Source of the DNA: Luxibacter massiliensis
GTDB taxonomy: Bacteria; Bacillota; Clostridia; Lachnospirales; Lachnospiraceae
Assembly: GCF_900604355.1 (NCBI RefSeq)
Contig: NZ_UWOE01000001.1
Location: forward strand, 3,410,001-3,474,000
Direction of reading: 5' to 3'
DNA length: 64,000 nt
A program made the translations under genes and the position numbers. This document shows positions 27,205 through 37,099 of this stretch, in pieces. A model generated the notes under the pieces. It had not been told where the DNA came from. It ran no database searches and saw only the letters and a list, made by a program, of their open reading frames with translations. The number at the start of each line of letters is the position of its first letter. Position 1 is the first letter of the stretch.

Positions 27205-27732
27205 CTACTCTACTCCTTCCACCACTCCAATATATGGCAGATTTCTATATTTTTGGGCATAGTCCAAGCCATAGCCGACTACAAATTCATCTGGTATTTC
27301 AAAACCCACATAATCTACCTTCACATCCTTCTCTCTCCTCTCCGGCTTATCCAGAAGAGTGCACAGATGCAGGCTCTGGGGCTGTCTTTTGCGCAGGACA
27401 TCCATCAGATAATACAGCGTCCTGCCTGAATCTATGATATCCTCCACTATCAGGACATCCTTTCCCTCGATGGACTCATCCAAATCCTTCGCAATACGGA
27501 CAACACCGCTGGATGTGGTCTTATCCCCGTAGCTGCTCACACTCATAAAGTCCAGCGAAACCGGCACGCTGATCCTCTTGGCAAGCTCACACATAAAAAA
27601 TGCACCGCCCTTTAATATACATATCAGATGAACCTGTTTCCCTTCATAATCTTGGCTGATCTGCTTTCCCAGCTCCTCAATCCGCCTGTCCACATCTTGC
27701 TCCGAGACTAAAACCCTAATCTTCTCTGACAT
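27205..27732 (-). CDS. hpt: Hypoxanthine phosphoribosyltransferase
   Basis: A 175-residue purine salvage enzyme that makes IMP or GMP from hypoxanthine or guanine and PRPP. The PRPP motif VLIVEDIIDSGRTL spans residues 93-106. Its start overlaps the tilS end by 17 bp and it lies 17 bp before ftsH, the usual Firmicutes order. Confidence 0.96.
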   Translation of the reverse strand: MSEKIRVLVSEQDVDRRIEELGKQISQDYEGKQVHLICILKGGAFFMCELAKRISVPVSLDFMSVSSYGDKTTSSGVVRIAKDLDESIEGKDVLIVEDIIDSGRTLYYLMDVLRKRQPQSLHLCTLLDKPERREKDVKVDYVGFEIPDEFVVGYGLDYAQKYRNLPYIGVVEGVE

Positions 27733-29152
27733 ACCCTTTATCCTCCGTTACTTTTATCTCAAGCACCCGATTCGTCTGCTCAGTGATCTGGCAGGCACTG
27801 CTCATACGGTACCCCAATATCCATATAATCTGTTCAGAGTCTGCAATCAAAAGAAGCTTGCTGCGTTCTTCTGCCGGAATCTTCTCATTAATAAAATAAG
27901 ACTTTAATTTCTGTCTTTTACCGGCCCTGTCTATCACAATGCTGTCCTTACTCTGCCTTGTCCTGACAATCAGGCTGTTTTTTATTATATCATAGTCAAA
28001 CCATTTCGTGTAGTTTTTTTGGGGCACATGTTTCACCGAAAAACCTTCTGTATTCTCAAGAATTCTGCAGTGGATCTTTAAATTCCGCTCCGGTATGTCC
28101 GTGACTCCCGGTATGTTCAGCCAACGGGGCGAAAATCCGGCATCCGGCCCTTCCCGGTTTTCTGCCTTGCCCTCCCGGCTTTTCTTAAGCACAATTCCTT
28201 CATAATTTCTTACTGCGCTTACCCCATAGGGCAGATCCCTTCTTTTGCCGCACTGCATACGGAACAAGCTAAGCACGGCCTTAACATGGATCTGGGAGAT
28301 GTTTCTTTCCGACCCGGATATTTCCGCCAGACACCTTAGCACAAGCTGTTTCTGAATAGCAGGATGCTGTCTTTCAAACTCCTTTTTCTGGATTTTAAGC
28401 ATTCCTCCTGATGTTAGTCCCACACACTTTCCAAATGCTTCGTCCGTCTGTACTTCCATATATTCCTGCTGCTCAAGAATACGCTCCATGGCTTCATTCA
28501 TATGCCGGACGGCTTTTTTATTCACCTGCTCCTCCAAAACCGGTATCACCATATGCCGGATCCGGTTCCGTGTATACTCATCCCCCTCGTTAGTTTCATC
28601 CAGACAGTAACTGCATCCCTTCTCCTGCAAATACACTTCAATCTCCTGTCTGCTAAGGCACAAAAGGGGCCGGATCACCTTCCCATTGACGGGGCGTATT
28701 CCGCCCAGCCCCTTCAGTCCAGCCCCCCTCGCCAGATTCATCAGCAGGGTTTCTGCATTGTCATTCTGATGGTGGGCCATTGCGATCTTGGTTCCCCCAT
28801 ACTTTAAGAGCGCTTTTTCAAAAGCCTCCCTGCGCACAGCTCGGCCCGCCTCCTCAAGAGATTGTTTCCGGTTTTTAGCAATTAATTCCACATTTTCATG
28901 ATAAACTACAGATTCTACCCCATGTCTTACACAGAGCTCCCTCACAAACTGCTCATCTGCATCCGCCGCTGCCCCCCGTATCCCATGGTTGATATGAACC
29001 GACACAATATCAATTCCCAGCCTCTTTTGCAGCTCTAATAGCACAAAAAGCAGGAATACCGAGTCCGCTCCGCCCGATATCCCTGCGATTACCTTGTCCC
29101 CTTTTACTATCATATGATACTTTTCTATAAACTTGAGTACTTTTTCAATCAT
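27716..29152 (-). CDS. tilS: tRNA(Ile)-lysidine synthase
   Basis: A 478-residue N-type ATP pyrophosphatase that converts C34 of the minor isoleucine tRNA to lysidine. The PP-loop SGGADS is at residues 26-31, followed by the TilS N-terminal, linker and C-terminal domains. The ribosome site before the ATG is weak. In related genomes spoIIE directly precedes tilS; here the pentitol island lies between them. Confidence 0.96.
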   Translation of the reverse strand: MIEKVLKFIEKYHMIVKGDKVIAGISGGADSVFLLFVLLELQKRLGIDIVSVHINHGIRGAAADADEQFVRELCVRHGVESVVYHENVELIAKNRKQSLEEAGRAVRREAFEKALLKYGGTKIAMAHHQNDNAETLLMNLARGAGLKGLGGIRPVNGKVIRPLLCLSRQEIEVYLQEKGCSYCLDETNEGDEYTRNRIRHMVIPVLEEQVNKKAVRHMNEAMERILEQQEYMEVQTDEAFGKCVGLTSGGMLKIQKKEFERQHPAIQKQLVLRCLAEISGSERNISQIHVKAVLSLFRMQCGKRRDLPYGVSAVRNYEGIVLKKSREGKAENREGPDAGFSPRWLNIPGVTDIPERNLKIHCRILENTEGFSVKHVPQKNYTKWFDYDIIKNSLIVRTRQSKDSIVIDRAGKRQKLKSYFINEKIPAEERSKLLLIADSEQIIWILGYRMSSACQITEQTNRVLEIKVTEDKGYVRED

Positions 29153-29191
29153 AGATAAACTATAACCAATTTTTGGGGGGAATGCAAGGGG

Positions 29192-29257
29192 GGGTCAGTC
29201 CCCTTTGCAAAGGGGACTGACCCTTTTATCATCCATTTTCAGAATTTTCTTAAAATT
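29192..29257 (+). repeat. 66-bp palindromic repeat, left copy flanking the pentitol island
   Basis: Begins with a long perfect hairpin (GGGTCAGTCCCCTTT pairing with AAAGGGGACTGACCC) and continues with TCATCCATTTTCAGAATTTT. It matches 37100-37165 at 64 of 66 positions in the same orientation. The hairpin probably also terminates the xylulokinase operon. Confidence 0.92.
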
Positions 29258-29331
29258 TATCCCTCCCTCAGCAGACACCGGAATGCCCTGAACCCCTGCT
29301 TTCCCACAGTAGCACTGATTTTTATTCTTTG

Positions 29332-30792
29332 CTATGGAAATAGGCTCTTGACTGCCGGATAATATTTTTTGAATTTTTCATACTTTTCTTCATATTTCTT
29401 TACCAGTTCAGGTTCTGGCTTAACTATATCTACTATCTTTACTAATTTTTCTGCTGCACATTCTACGCTCTGAAATTCCCCACACCCTACAGCGGCAAGG
29501 ATTGCACCGCCATATCCGGGCCCTTCTTCTGTTTCTGCCACCTCTATATCCATATTCAATATGTTTGCAGCTATTTTTTTCCAAAGTGGACTTTTAGCGC
29601 CGCCGCCGCAGATTTTAGTTCGTGCTATTTCGATTCCAAGGCCTCTTGCCACCTCCACCGAATCTCTCAGGCCAAATATTACCCCTTCCATCACTGCCTG
29701 CGTCATGTCCCTACGGGCGGTATCCATAGACATACCAATAAACATTGCCCGGGCGCTGGGGTCATTATGGGGGGAGCGCTCCCCCATAAGATAAGGAAGG
29801 AAAAACACCTGGTTTTCTCCGAGCGCAGATATCCCCGCCTGTTCTCCAGCATAATTTCCAGTTCCCAGGATTTCCTCCATCCACCATTTATTGCAGGAGG
29901 CTGCACTCAGCATACATCCCATAAGGTGATAATGTCCATCCGCATGTCCAAAGGCATGTAATGCATGATGGCTATCCACTCTGAAATTCTTGCTGGATAT
30001 AAATACTGTCCCGCTGGTTCCCAGGGATATATTACAATGGCCCTCCCCCACTGTCCCTGTCCCTACCGCTGCCGCCGCGTTGTCTCCCGCACCGGCAACA
30101 ATTTTTATGCCAGGCGGCAGGCCCAGCATTTCTGCCAATTCTGGCCTCAAAACTCCCACCGCCTCATAGCTCTCATATAAATCAGGAAGCTGTTCCCGTC
30201 TGATGCCGCAGATTTCTAACATTTCCTGAGACCAGCATTTATGTTCCACGTCCAGCAAAAGTGTCCCAGATGCATCGGAGTAATCTGTACAGAAGCTGCC
30301 TGACAGTTTATATGTAATATAATCCTTTGGCAGCATGACTTTTTCCACGCGCTGGAAATTATCTGGTTCATTTTCCTTCAGCCACAGGATTTTAGGAGCA
30401 GTAAACCCGGCAAAAGCAATATTCGCTGTACAGCATGCAATTTTTTCTTTTCCAATGGTCTTATTTAAAAAAACAGTCTGTTTACCGGCCCTTCCATCAT
30501 TCCATAAAATGGCGGGCCGCACAACCTCGTCATGTTTATCCAGCACAACCAGTCCGTGCATCTGCCCTCCAGCGCCTATTCCAGCAACCTCTGATGCAGG
30601 AATCCCTGTAAGCAGCTCCTTTAAACCATCTATGGCCTGGTTATACCAGTCCGCTGGATTCTGCTGGGACCATCCAGGGCGGGGAAAATATAGAGGGTAC
30701 TCTTTTGTCACTATTTTCCGTATAACGCCTTTTTCATCCATAGCCAGCAGCTTGACTGCGGACGTCCCTAAATCGATTCCTATATAGATCAT
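29332..30792 (-). CDS. xylB: Xylulokinase (FGGY family)
   Basis: A 486-residue sugar kinase that phosphorylates D-xylulose to feed the pentose phosphate pathway. The N-terminal phosphate loop (IGIDLGTSAVK), the xylulokinase-type substrate motif GQMHG (76-80) and catalytic Asp237 in GAGDNAA are present. It follows the polyol dehydrogenase by one base, so the two enzymes form a natural pair: polyol to ketopentose, then to ketopentose phosphate. Another ketopentose substrate is possible. Confidence 0.92.
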   Translation of the reverse strand: MIYIGIDLGTSAVKLLAMDEKGVIRKIVTKEYPLYFPRPGWSQQNPADWYNQAIDGLKELLTGIPASEVAGIGAGGQMHGLVVLDKHDEVVRPAILWNDGRAGKQTVFLNKTIGKEKIACCTANIAFAGFTAPKILWLKENEPDNFQRVEKVMLPKDYITYKLSGSFCTDYSDASGTLLLDVEHKCWSQEMLEICGIRREQLPDLYESYEAVGVLRPELAEMLGLPPGIKIVAGAGDNAAAAVGTGTVGEGHCNISLGTSGTVFISSKNFRVDSHHALHAFGHADGHYHLMGCMLSAASCNKWWMEEILGTGNYAGEQAGISALGENQVFFLPYLMGERSPHNDPSARAMFIGMSMDTARRDMTQAVMEGVIFGLRDSVEVARGLGIEIARTKICGGGAKSPLWKKIAANILNMDIEVAETEEGPGYGGAILAAVGCGEFQSVECAAEKLVKIVDIVKPEPELVKKYEEKYEKFKKYYPAVKSLFP

Positions 30793-30793
30793 A

Positions 30794-31843
30794 TCACTTC
30801 ACCTTTATAACAGCCTTCACCAAGTCTGTCTTATTCTTTACTGCTTCGTCATATGCCTCCTGGATATGTTCTAAGTCAAACTCGTGAGTTACAATACTTT
30901 CTAAGTCTATTGCCCCGCTGGCCACCGCTGCAATGGCCCTGGGATAAATATTTTTGTAACGGAACACAGACTTAATTGTCACTTCCTTATCCATAATCTG
31001 TGCAAAATTATAAGAAATTTCCTCCTCCGAAGAAATTCCCACCAGGGTAACAGTCCCGCCGCGCCGTACTAAAAATGGAGTCTGGGAGATTGTGGCAGAG
31101 GCGCCAGCCGTCTCAAACACCACATCAAACCCCCGGCCGCCCGTCAACTCTCCTGCCTTCTTCAGGATGTCCTCTTTTCCGCTGTTAAGCACTGCCGTAG
31201 CCCCCAATTCTTTTGCTTTTTCCAGCCGGGCATCTACCAAATCTGCCACAATTATCTGCCCTGCCCCTCTTGCCTTACATGCCAGTAACGTCACCAGGCC
31301 AATACAGCCGGCCCCCAGAATAATCACTGAATCTCCTGCATCCACGGCTCCCTGCCAGGCTGCATAAAACCCCACCGAAAGAGGCTCAATCAGCGCCCCT
31401 TCCCTCGTGGAAACATTCTCAGGCAGCTTAAAACACATATCAGCCGGAAACGCAATATACTCCTCATTACAACCCTGTACAGGCGGGGTTGCAAGAAAGA
31501 CTACATCAGGGCAAAGGTTATAATGCCCAGACTTACACGCCTCGCATTTGCCGCATGTGATCCCTGGTTCCAGGGCCACCCTGTCCCCTATCTTCAGACT
31601 ACTCACAGCGTCCCCGGCCTTTACGACAGTCCCGGCACACTCATGGCCCAACATAAAATCTTCATTTTGGTCCACTTTATATGCACCGCAGCTGCCATGG
31701 TGAAAATAGTGTACGTCTGATCCACAGATCCCCACATATTCCACTGACACCAGCACTTCATTGTCTTTAATTTCCGGGACAGGAATCTCCTTGAGTATCA
31801 TCTGATCCGTCCCTCTCATAAAAGCTCCCTTTTGCATTTTCAT
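30794..31843 (-). CDS. Zinc-dependent polyol dehydrogenase (xylitol/sorbitol type)
   Basis: A 349-residue medium-chain dehydrogenase that would oxidise a pentitol such as xylitol to D-xylulose with NAD+. Catalytic zinc ligands are Cys40, His67, Glu68 and Glu153; the structural zinc uses Cys97, Cys100, Cys103 and Cys111; the coenzyme motif is GAGCIG (177-182). The xylB neighbour makes xylitol or D-arabitol more likely than sorbitol. Confidence 0.88.
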   Translation of the reverse strand: MKMQKGAFMRGTDQMILKEIPVPEIKDNEVLVSVEYVGICGSDVHYFHHGSCGAYKVDQNEDFMLGHECAGTVVKAGDAVSSLKIGDRVALEPGITCGKCEACKSGHYNLCPDVVFLATPPVQGCNEEYIAFPADMCFKLPENVSTREGALIEPLSVGFYAAWQGAVDAGDSVIILGAGCIGLVTLLACKARGAGQIIVADLVDARLEKAKELGATAVLNSGKEDILKKAGELTGGRGFDVVFETAGASATISQTPFLVRRGGTVTLVGISSEEEISYNFAQIMDKEVTIKSVFRYKNIYPRAIAAVASGAIDLESIVTHEFDLEHIQEAYDEAVKNKTDLVKAVIKVK

Positions 31844-31899
31844 TTCACAAGGCTCCTTTCACTTAAACTACAATATAAAATCTACTATTTTTACAAAAA

Positions 31900-31927
31900 C
31901 TGCCCGGCAATTTATATTACCAGGCAG
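31900..31927 (-). terminator. Hairpin after the sugar-binding protein gene
   Basis: CTGCCCGG pairs with CCAGGCAG with one internal mismatch in the 154-bp gap before the dehydrogenase gene. Probably an attenuator or mRNA protector. Confidence 0.5.
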
Positions 31928-31997
31928 CCTGCTCCTTATTTATCTGTCCCTGTACAGATTTCCATCCCCACATACGGAAAATGACTGCAATAACTAT

Positions 31998-33077
31998 CTA
32001 TTCACTGAGCGATCCATCGTCTGTGATTTCTCCGTTGTCAATATAAATCTGAATATATTCCTGTACATTATCCTTATTAATCTCAGGAGCATCTACATAG
32101 TCATTTACATCTGTCACTTCCATCTCATCTTCCACAACCTTAGCTGCATATTCCATATTTTTCTTTGCCAGGTCTGCTGCTGACTGCAGCGCTGTTGACG
32201 TGAGAAGCCCTTCCTGGATCAGCAGGCATCCCTGAGCCGTGCCGTCAACCCCATATGCAAGGAAATTAGGCGTTCCATCCTCGTCTATATATTCCGGGTT
32301 ATCCCTAATTGCTTCAATTGCACCCGCCGCCATATTATCATTCATGGAAATAATAGCATCAATATGGGTGCCCGACTGTACCCATGATTCCATGAGTGTC
32401 AACGCCTCATCGCTGTTCCAGTTTGCATAATCTTCATATAGGATCTTGACATCAGAGCGCTTATCAAAGAAATATTCTGTCCACGCCTCCCGTCTTTTAT
32501 CTGCATGGAAGTTTCCAGACGGGCCGTTTAGCACAACAACATTTGCATTCTCCGGGATTTCATCTACAGCTCTGTCTGCACTTACCTTCGCCTGGGCAAT
32601 TGGATCAGCATCCACTGTACCAGTACCCTCCATCACAGAATCATCGTCGCTTCCGTCCAGATCGCTTTGGTGGGTTGTGGGATTGGTTGTGATAACTGGT
32701 ATTCCCGCGTCAATGAGCTGCTGTACATAAGGAGCCTGTGCCGCATTATTGTTAGACTGTACAATTACAAGATCATAATTTTTAGTCACACAATCCTCAA
32801 GTAATCCATTTTCTTTATTGTCATCCCCTTCGCCACTAACACATGTCAGCTCAATATTTTCATATTCCTCAGCCTCTTTCTTCATCTCCGTGGTTAGCCA
32901 GGCAGCAAATGTATCAGCACTGGCGCGGGCCACAAAGCACACTCGCTTTTTGTCTGCGGCTCCCCCTGATGACGCAGAATCCCCTGCCGAACCGCCCCCT
33001 TCACTTCCCGTACACGCTGCCAGTGATACTGTCATAATAACCGCCAGCAATAATGCACTAATTCTCTTTGCCTTCAT
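31998..33077 (-). CDS. Ribose-type ABC substrate-binding lipoprotein
   Basis: A 359-residue family-1 periplasmic-binding-type lipoprotein (lipobox LAAC, Cys22) for a sugar or polyol. The mature protein opens with KRVCFVARASADTFAAW and contains the typical hinge motif VVLNGPSGN. The downstream dehydrogenase and xylulokinase suggest a pentitol ligand. Confidence 0.9.
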   Translation of the reverse strand: MKAKRISALLLAVIMTVSLAACTGSEGGGSAGDSASSGGAADKKRVCFVARASADTFAAWLTTEMKKEAEEYENIELTCVSGEGDDNKENGLLEDCVTKNYDLVIVQSNNNAAQAPYVQQLIDAGIPVITTNPTTHQSDLDGSDDDSVMEGTGTVDADPIAQAKVSADRAVDEIPENANVVVLNGPSGNFHADKRREAWTEYFFDKRSDVKILYEDYANWNSDEALTLMESWVQSGTHIDAIISMNDNMAAGAIEAIRDNPEYIDEDGTPNFLAYGVDGTAQGCLLIQEGLLTSTALQSAADLAKKNMEYAAKVVEDEMEVTDVNDYVDAPEINKDNVQEYIQIYIDNGEITDDGSLSE

Positions 33078-33152
33078 AAACTTCTTCCTCCTTAAAATAA
33101 AATTTATTTACTTATCTCCCTGTATGCCTCACAGGCAGACTATGTACAAAAA

Positions 33153-34133
33153 TTATCCCTTTTCAGCCCGGGCCTCTTTTACAATAATCACTTTGCGGGA
33201 TTTTTTTGATTTACTTACCACATCAAAAGCAACCGCAAGGACAATAATTGCCCCCTCTATAATCTGCTGTATGTAAGCGTTCACTCCCAGCAGGTTCATG
33301 ACATTTTCCAAAAACCCTATAATAAATGCGCCTGCAATAGTGCCGCTTACTGTCCCTATCCCCCCTGTAAAAGAAGTCCCTCCTACAATCGCTGCCGTAA
33401 GTCCGGTCATCTCGTATCCCACGGCGCCGTTTGGAAGCCCCGCATTGTTCCGCGCCATAAAGATCATCCCTGCCAGTCCAACCATAAGTCCATTTAATAT
33501 ATAGGAAATATAAATACTCCTCCTGGCATTTATCCCACTTGCTTCAGCCGCCGCCCTGCTGCCCCCTATGGCATACAGGCTGCGGCCATACCTGGTATTA
33601 TTCACCAAATACCAAACAACGACAGTCACCCCGATTACAATAATAACTGGCACAGGTACAGGCCCGGCCATGCCTTGGCCGATTTTGACAAACCTGCCAA
33701 GCTGCAGAATATTCTGGCCTCCAGTAAAATACAGGGCCAACCCTCTTGCGGCCTGCTGCATGCCCAGAGTGGCTATGAACGCCGGTACATTAAATTGCCC
33801 TACAAAAACGGCATTTATAATATTACAGACTACGCCTGTCAAAAGAGCTGCCAGCAGCGCCAGGGCCATAGACTGTGTAGACTTAAAAACCGATACGGAG
33901 AAGACGCCGGCCAGGGCAAGCACGGAACCTACCGACAAATCCAGGAACCCGCTGATAATCAGAAGCATTTCTCCGTAAGCAATTAAAATGCCCACACAAA
34001 GCTGCCTAGTAACATTAATTAGATTACTGTACTGTAAAAAGTAGGGACTGATAAGGCTGCAGATAATAAATAGTACAATAAGAACGATAAAAATACTTAG
34101 TTTTTGCAAATAATGAGATGCTCTTGATTTCAT
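33153..34133 (-). CDS. Ribose-type ABC permease
   Basis: A 326-residue RbsC-like permease with about eight to ten helices, the family's GxxDLSVGS motif (ISGFLDLSVGSVLAL) and the glycine-rich GGTSFTGGIGTVSGT loop. The start at ATG 34133 is set by GGAGGAG; nine extra in-frame residues overlap the ATPase gene end. The first ATPase and the binding protein flank it. Confidence 0.9.
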   Translation of the reverse strand: MKSRASHYLQKLSIFIVLIVLFIICSLISPYFLQYSNLINVTRQLCVGILIAYGEMLLIISGFLDLSVGSVLALAGVFSVSVFKSTQSMALALLAALLTGVVCNIINAVFVGQFNVPAFIATLGMQQAARGLALYFTGGQNILQLGRFVKIGQGMAGPVPVPVIIVIGVTVVVWYLVNNTRYGRSLYAIGGSRAAAEASGINARRSIYISYILNGLMVGLAGMIFMARNNAGLPNGAVGYEMTGLTAAIVGGTSFTGGIGTVSGTIAGAFIIGFLENVMNLLGVNAYIQQIIEGAIIVLAVAFDVVSKSKKSRKVIIVKEARAEKG

Positions 34134-34134
34134 A

Positions 34135-35649
34135 TTAAACTCCTCCCGACGTATCCTCATTTACCAATCCGGCTGCATACTTCATAATGATTTCCTGTGC
34201 AAAGGCATCCCTTGCTATACAGCCGCTTATTTTCCCCTGGCACATAATATAAATTCTGTCGCACATGCCGATTAACTCCGGCAGCTCCGACGACACCATA
34301 ATTACCGCTTTATTATCCTTCACAATATCTGTAATCAGCCTGTAGATCTCAAACTTGGCTCCCACGTCTATCCCCCTTGTGGGTTCATCCAATATCATGA
34401 CGTCAGGGTCGCAGAGCATCCACCTTGACAAAAGTACCTTCTGCTGGTTCCCTCCCGATAAAGTGGATATAGCCGTATCCAGGGAAGGGGTTTTTACATT
34501 CATTTTCTTAAAGCTGTCCCTCACTTCTTCCCTTTCCTTTGTTTTATGTGCATACCCGCCGTAAATAAATCTCTTCAGACTGGCCAGGCTGGCGTTCTCG
34601 GCCACACTCCTAACCGGCACGATCCCGTCATCACGCCTGCTCTCTGAAAGCATGACAAGCTTGTTGGCAATACTATCCCGGGGACTTTTTATCTGCACCT
34701 CTCTGCCATCAATTTTCACGGAGCCTTTATCGTGGGGATCCAGTCCAAACACCGCCCTCATGGTTTCCGTCCGTCCAGCCCCCACCAGACCTGCAAAACC
34801 TACGATTTCCCCTTTCTTTACATAAAAATTAATGTCCTCAAATAAATCTGTCCTGGTAAAATTCTCTACCTCAAGGGCCATCCCGCCAATTTCTACCTCT
34901 TCCTTTGGATATACATTATCCAGCCTTCTCCCTACCATGCGCGCAATCACGGTATCTAGGTCAAGTTCCTCCGCACGGTCTGTAGATACAACCGTTCCAT
35001 CTCTCAGCACAGTGATGTCATCCGCAATCCTAAAAACCTCTTCCATCTTGTGGGAAATATAAATAATCGAAACGCCCTGGGACTTTAGCTCTTCAATCTT
35101 TGCAAAAAGCTGCTCCACCTCTTTTGACGTGATAGAGGATGTAGGTTCATCCATTATAATAATCTGGGCATTATTTGTAATCGCCTTTATAATTTCCAGC
35201 ATCTGAATATCTGAGACAGTCAGTGTTTTTAACTTCTGATCGGGAGAATAAGATAAGTTTTCTTCTTCCAGAAACTTTTCGGCCTCCCTCCTGACTTTTC
35301 TCCAATCCACCTTACCCCATCTATTTATAGGCAAACGCCCCAGAAAAAGATTTTCCTCCACAGACAGCTCCGGGACATAATTTAGCTCCTGGGCAATCAT
35401 CGAAATCCCCAACTCCCCTGCCTGTATTGGATTCTTAATTTCCACAGGTTTTTCGTCTAAATAAATCTGTCCCTCATCAGCCTGATATAACCCCATAATA
35501 ATCTTCATCAGAGTAGACTTTCCGGCTTCATTTTCCCCGCAGAGTGCGTGTACAGTTCCTTTGCGCACCGCAAAATCAATCCCACTAAGGGCCTTTACTC
35601 CTGGAAAGGACTTCTCCACTTTGCTGACACGCATTTTAATCTCATCCAT
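34135..35649 (-). CDS. Ribose-type ABC ATPase with two nucleotide-binding domains
   Basis: A roughly 504-residue RbsA/MglA-like ATPase with two tandem domains. In the first, Walker A reads GENEAGKST (residues 38-46) where nearly all relatives have GENGAGKST; the essential Gly, Lys and Ser are kept. Walker B is IIIMDEPTSS. The second domain has a degenerate P-loop (GLVGAGRTET) as usual, and signature LSGGNQQK. Start choice is uncertain: ATG 35649 or an in-frame GTG at 35661 behind AAGGGAAA. Confidence 0.9.
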   Translation of the reverse strand: MDEIKMRVSKVEKSFPGVKALSGIDFAVRKGTVHALCGENEAGKSTLMKIIMGLYQADEGQIYLDEKPVEIKNPIQAGELGISMIAQELNYVPELSVEENLFLGRLPINRWGKVDWRKVRREAEKFLEEENLSYSPDQKLKTLTVSDIQMLEIIKAITNNAQIIIMDEPTSSITSKEVEQLFAKIEELKSQGVSIIYISHKMEEVFRIADDITVLRDGTVVSTDRAEELDLDTVIARMVGRRLDNVYPKEEVEIGGMALEVENFTRTDLFEDINFYVKKGEIVGFAGLVGAGRTETMRAVFGLDPHDKGSVKIDGREVQIKSPRDSIANKLVMLSESRRDDGIVPVRSVAENASLASLKRFIYGGYAHKTKEREEVRDSFKKMNVKTPSLDTAISTLSGGNQQKVLLSRWMLCDPDVMILDEPTRGIDVGAKFEIYRLITDIVKDNKAVIMVSSELPELIGMCDRIYIMCQGKISGCIARDAFAQEIIMKYAAGLVNEDTSGGV

Positions 35650-35718
35650 CTCCTCACCCACTTTCCCTTTTTATAAAACACTATCCTTCCATAAATATCC
35701 TGTCTTTTTGTTTTTTAA

Positions 35719-35747
35719 AGTATAATCCCGCCCTCCACTTTTGTCAA
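35719..35747 (-). promoter_or_regulatory. Promoter of the pentitol operon
   Basis: Minus-strand TTGACA (35742-35747) and TATACT (35719-35724), 17 bp apart, 70 bp before the ATPase gene: a near-consensus promoter in a divergent regulatory region. Confidence 0.82.
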
Positions 35748-35890
35748 TATTTTTATATAAGTTTGTAAGTAGTATATCAAATTATCCAAGTGTTTTTGTA
35801 CTTATTGCACTAATAATAATCAAATAATTCGTTTTTGTTATTAATTTATCAATAACTATTATAAAACCCTTATCATATCTTGTTAATTTC

Positions 35891-35919
35891 TTGACCAGCT
35901 TAAAAAAAACAGTTATCAT
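35891..35919 (+). promoter_or_regulatory. Promoter of the ROK regulator gene
   Basis: TTGACC (35891-35896) and TATCAT (35914-35919), 17 bp apart, about 44 bp before the regulator start. The 313-bp divergent region between the two promoters is very A+T-rich and probably holds operators I cannot define. Confidence 0.7.
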
Positions 35920-35962
35920 AAGTATAACCTTACTTTAATCGTTCATAGAGGGAGGGATTGTT

Positions 35963-37072
35963 ATGGATGATAGCCATGTGAATTCCAAAAGTCTGGGGGA
36001 TATTTATCGGATAATTTATCAATATAAAGAATGTTCGCGGCAGGAGATAGCGGGCCTTCTGGGCATCAGCCTGCCAACTGTCACGCAAAACCTGACCCAG
36101 CTTAGAAACCTTGGATTTATATATAATGCGGGGAATTTTGAATCCACGGGAGGCAGGAAACCTACTATCCTGCGCTGTGTTCCAAATGCCAGATATGCCA
36201 TGGGAATTGATATTACAAGAAACCATCTTTCTGTGGTAATTATCGATTTAGATTTGAATATTATTGCAGACAAAAGAATACGGGTTCCTTATAAAGAAAC
36301 CCCAGAATATTTTAACACTATCCACACTGAAACAGAGGAAATGATACAGAAGCATATCCCTGACCGCTCCAGACTTTTGGGCGCAGGAATTTCCATGCCC
36401 GTCATTATTGGCTCAGACCAGAAATCAATTACTTATGCAACTGTTATCCAGGCTTCGCCCAATATTTACGAGAAGCTTTCCTCCGCTATTGATGCCCCAA
36501 CTCTCCTCTTTAACGATTCCAATTCCGCCGGATTGGCTGAAAGCTGGCGCGCCCACTGCACCCAACCCATGATATACATTTCCCTGAGCAGCAGCGTAGG
36601 GGGGGCGAACATGAATAACCAGACAATCTATACCGGAGATAACTGGCGCGGATGCGAATTCGGGCATATGACCATCGTACCCAACGGTAAGCGCTGCTAC
36701 TGCGGAAGATATGGCTGCTTGGACGCGTACTGCTCTTCCAATGTACTGGCGGACTTCACGGGAGGAGACCTAAAAAAATTCTTTGCACAGCTAAACCACA
36801 ATAAAGGACTGCAGAATATTTTCAGCCAATATTTAGATCAACTGGCCATTGCAGTCAACAACCTTAGGATGTGCTATGACTGCAATATTGTCCTGGGGGG
36901 GTATGTAGGGGCATATATGGCTGAATATATCCATATTTTTAGAAAAAAGGCCATAAAACTGAATCCCTTTGAACAAGACGGATCTTTTATCCAAGTATGC
37001 CATTACCGCACAGAGGCCGCTGCCGTGGGAGCGGCAATCTATTATATTAACCAGTTTATCCAGGAGTTTTGA
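35963..37072 (+). CDS. ROK-family transcriptional regulator
   Basis: A 369-residue XylR/NagC-like repressor: N-terminal MarR-type winged helix (QEIAGLLGISLPTVTQNL, about residues 30-47), then a ROK sugar-kinase-like domain with the zinc motif CYCGRYGC followed by a cysteine four residues on. It is divergent from the pentitol operon and most likely controls it in response to xylose, xylulose or a pentitol. The ribosome site GGAGGG fixes the start. Confidence 0.9.
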   Translation: MDDSHVNSKSLGDIYRIIYQYKECSRQEIAGLLGISLPTVTQNLTQLRNLGFIYNAGNFESTGGRKPTILRCVPNARYAMGIDITRNHLSVVIIDLDLNIIADKRIRVPYKETPEYFNTIHTETEEMIQKHIPDRSRLLGAGISMPVIIGSDQKSITYATVIQASPNIYEKLSSAIDAPTLLFNDSNSAGLAESWRAHCTQPMIYISLSSSVGGANMNNQTIYTGDNWRGCEFGHMTIVPNGKRCYCGRYGCLDAYCSSNVLADFTGGDLKKFFAQLNHNKGLQNIFSQYLDQLAIAVNNLRMCYDCNIVLGGYVGAYMAEYIHIFRKKAIKLNPFEQDGSFIQVCHYRTEAAAVGAAIYYINQFIQEF

Positions 37073-37099
37073 TGAGGGAGTAAAGGCATGGACACAAAA

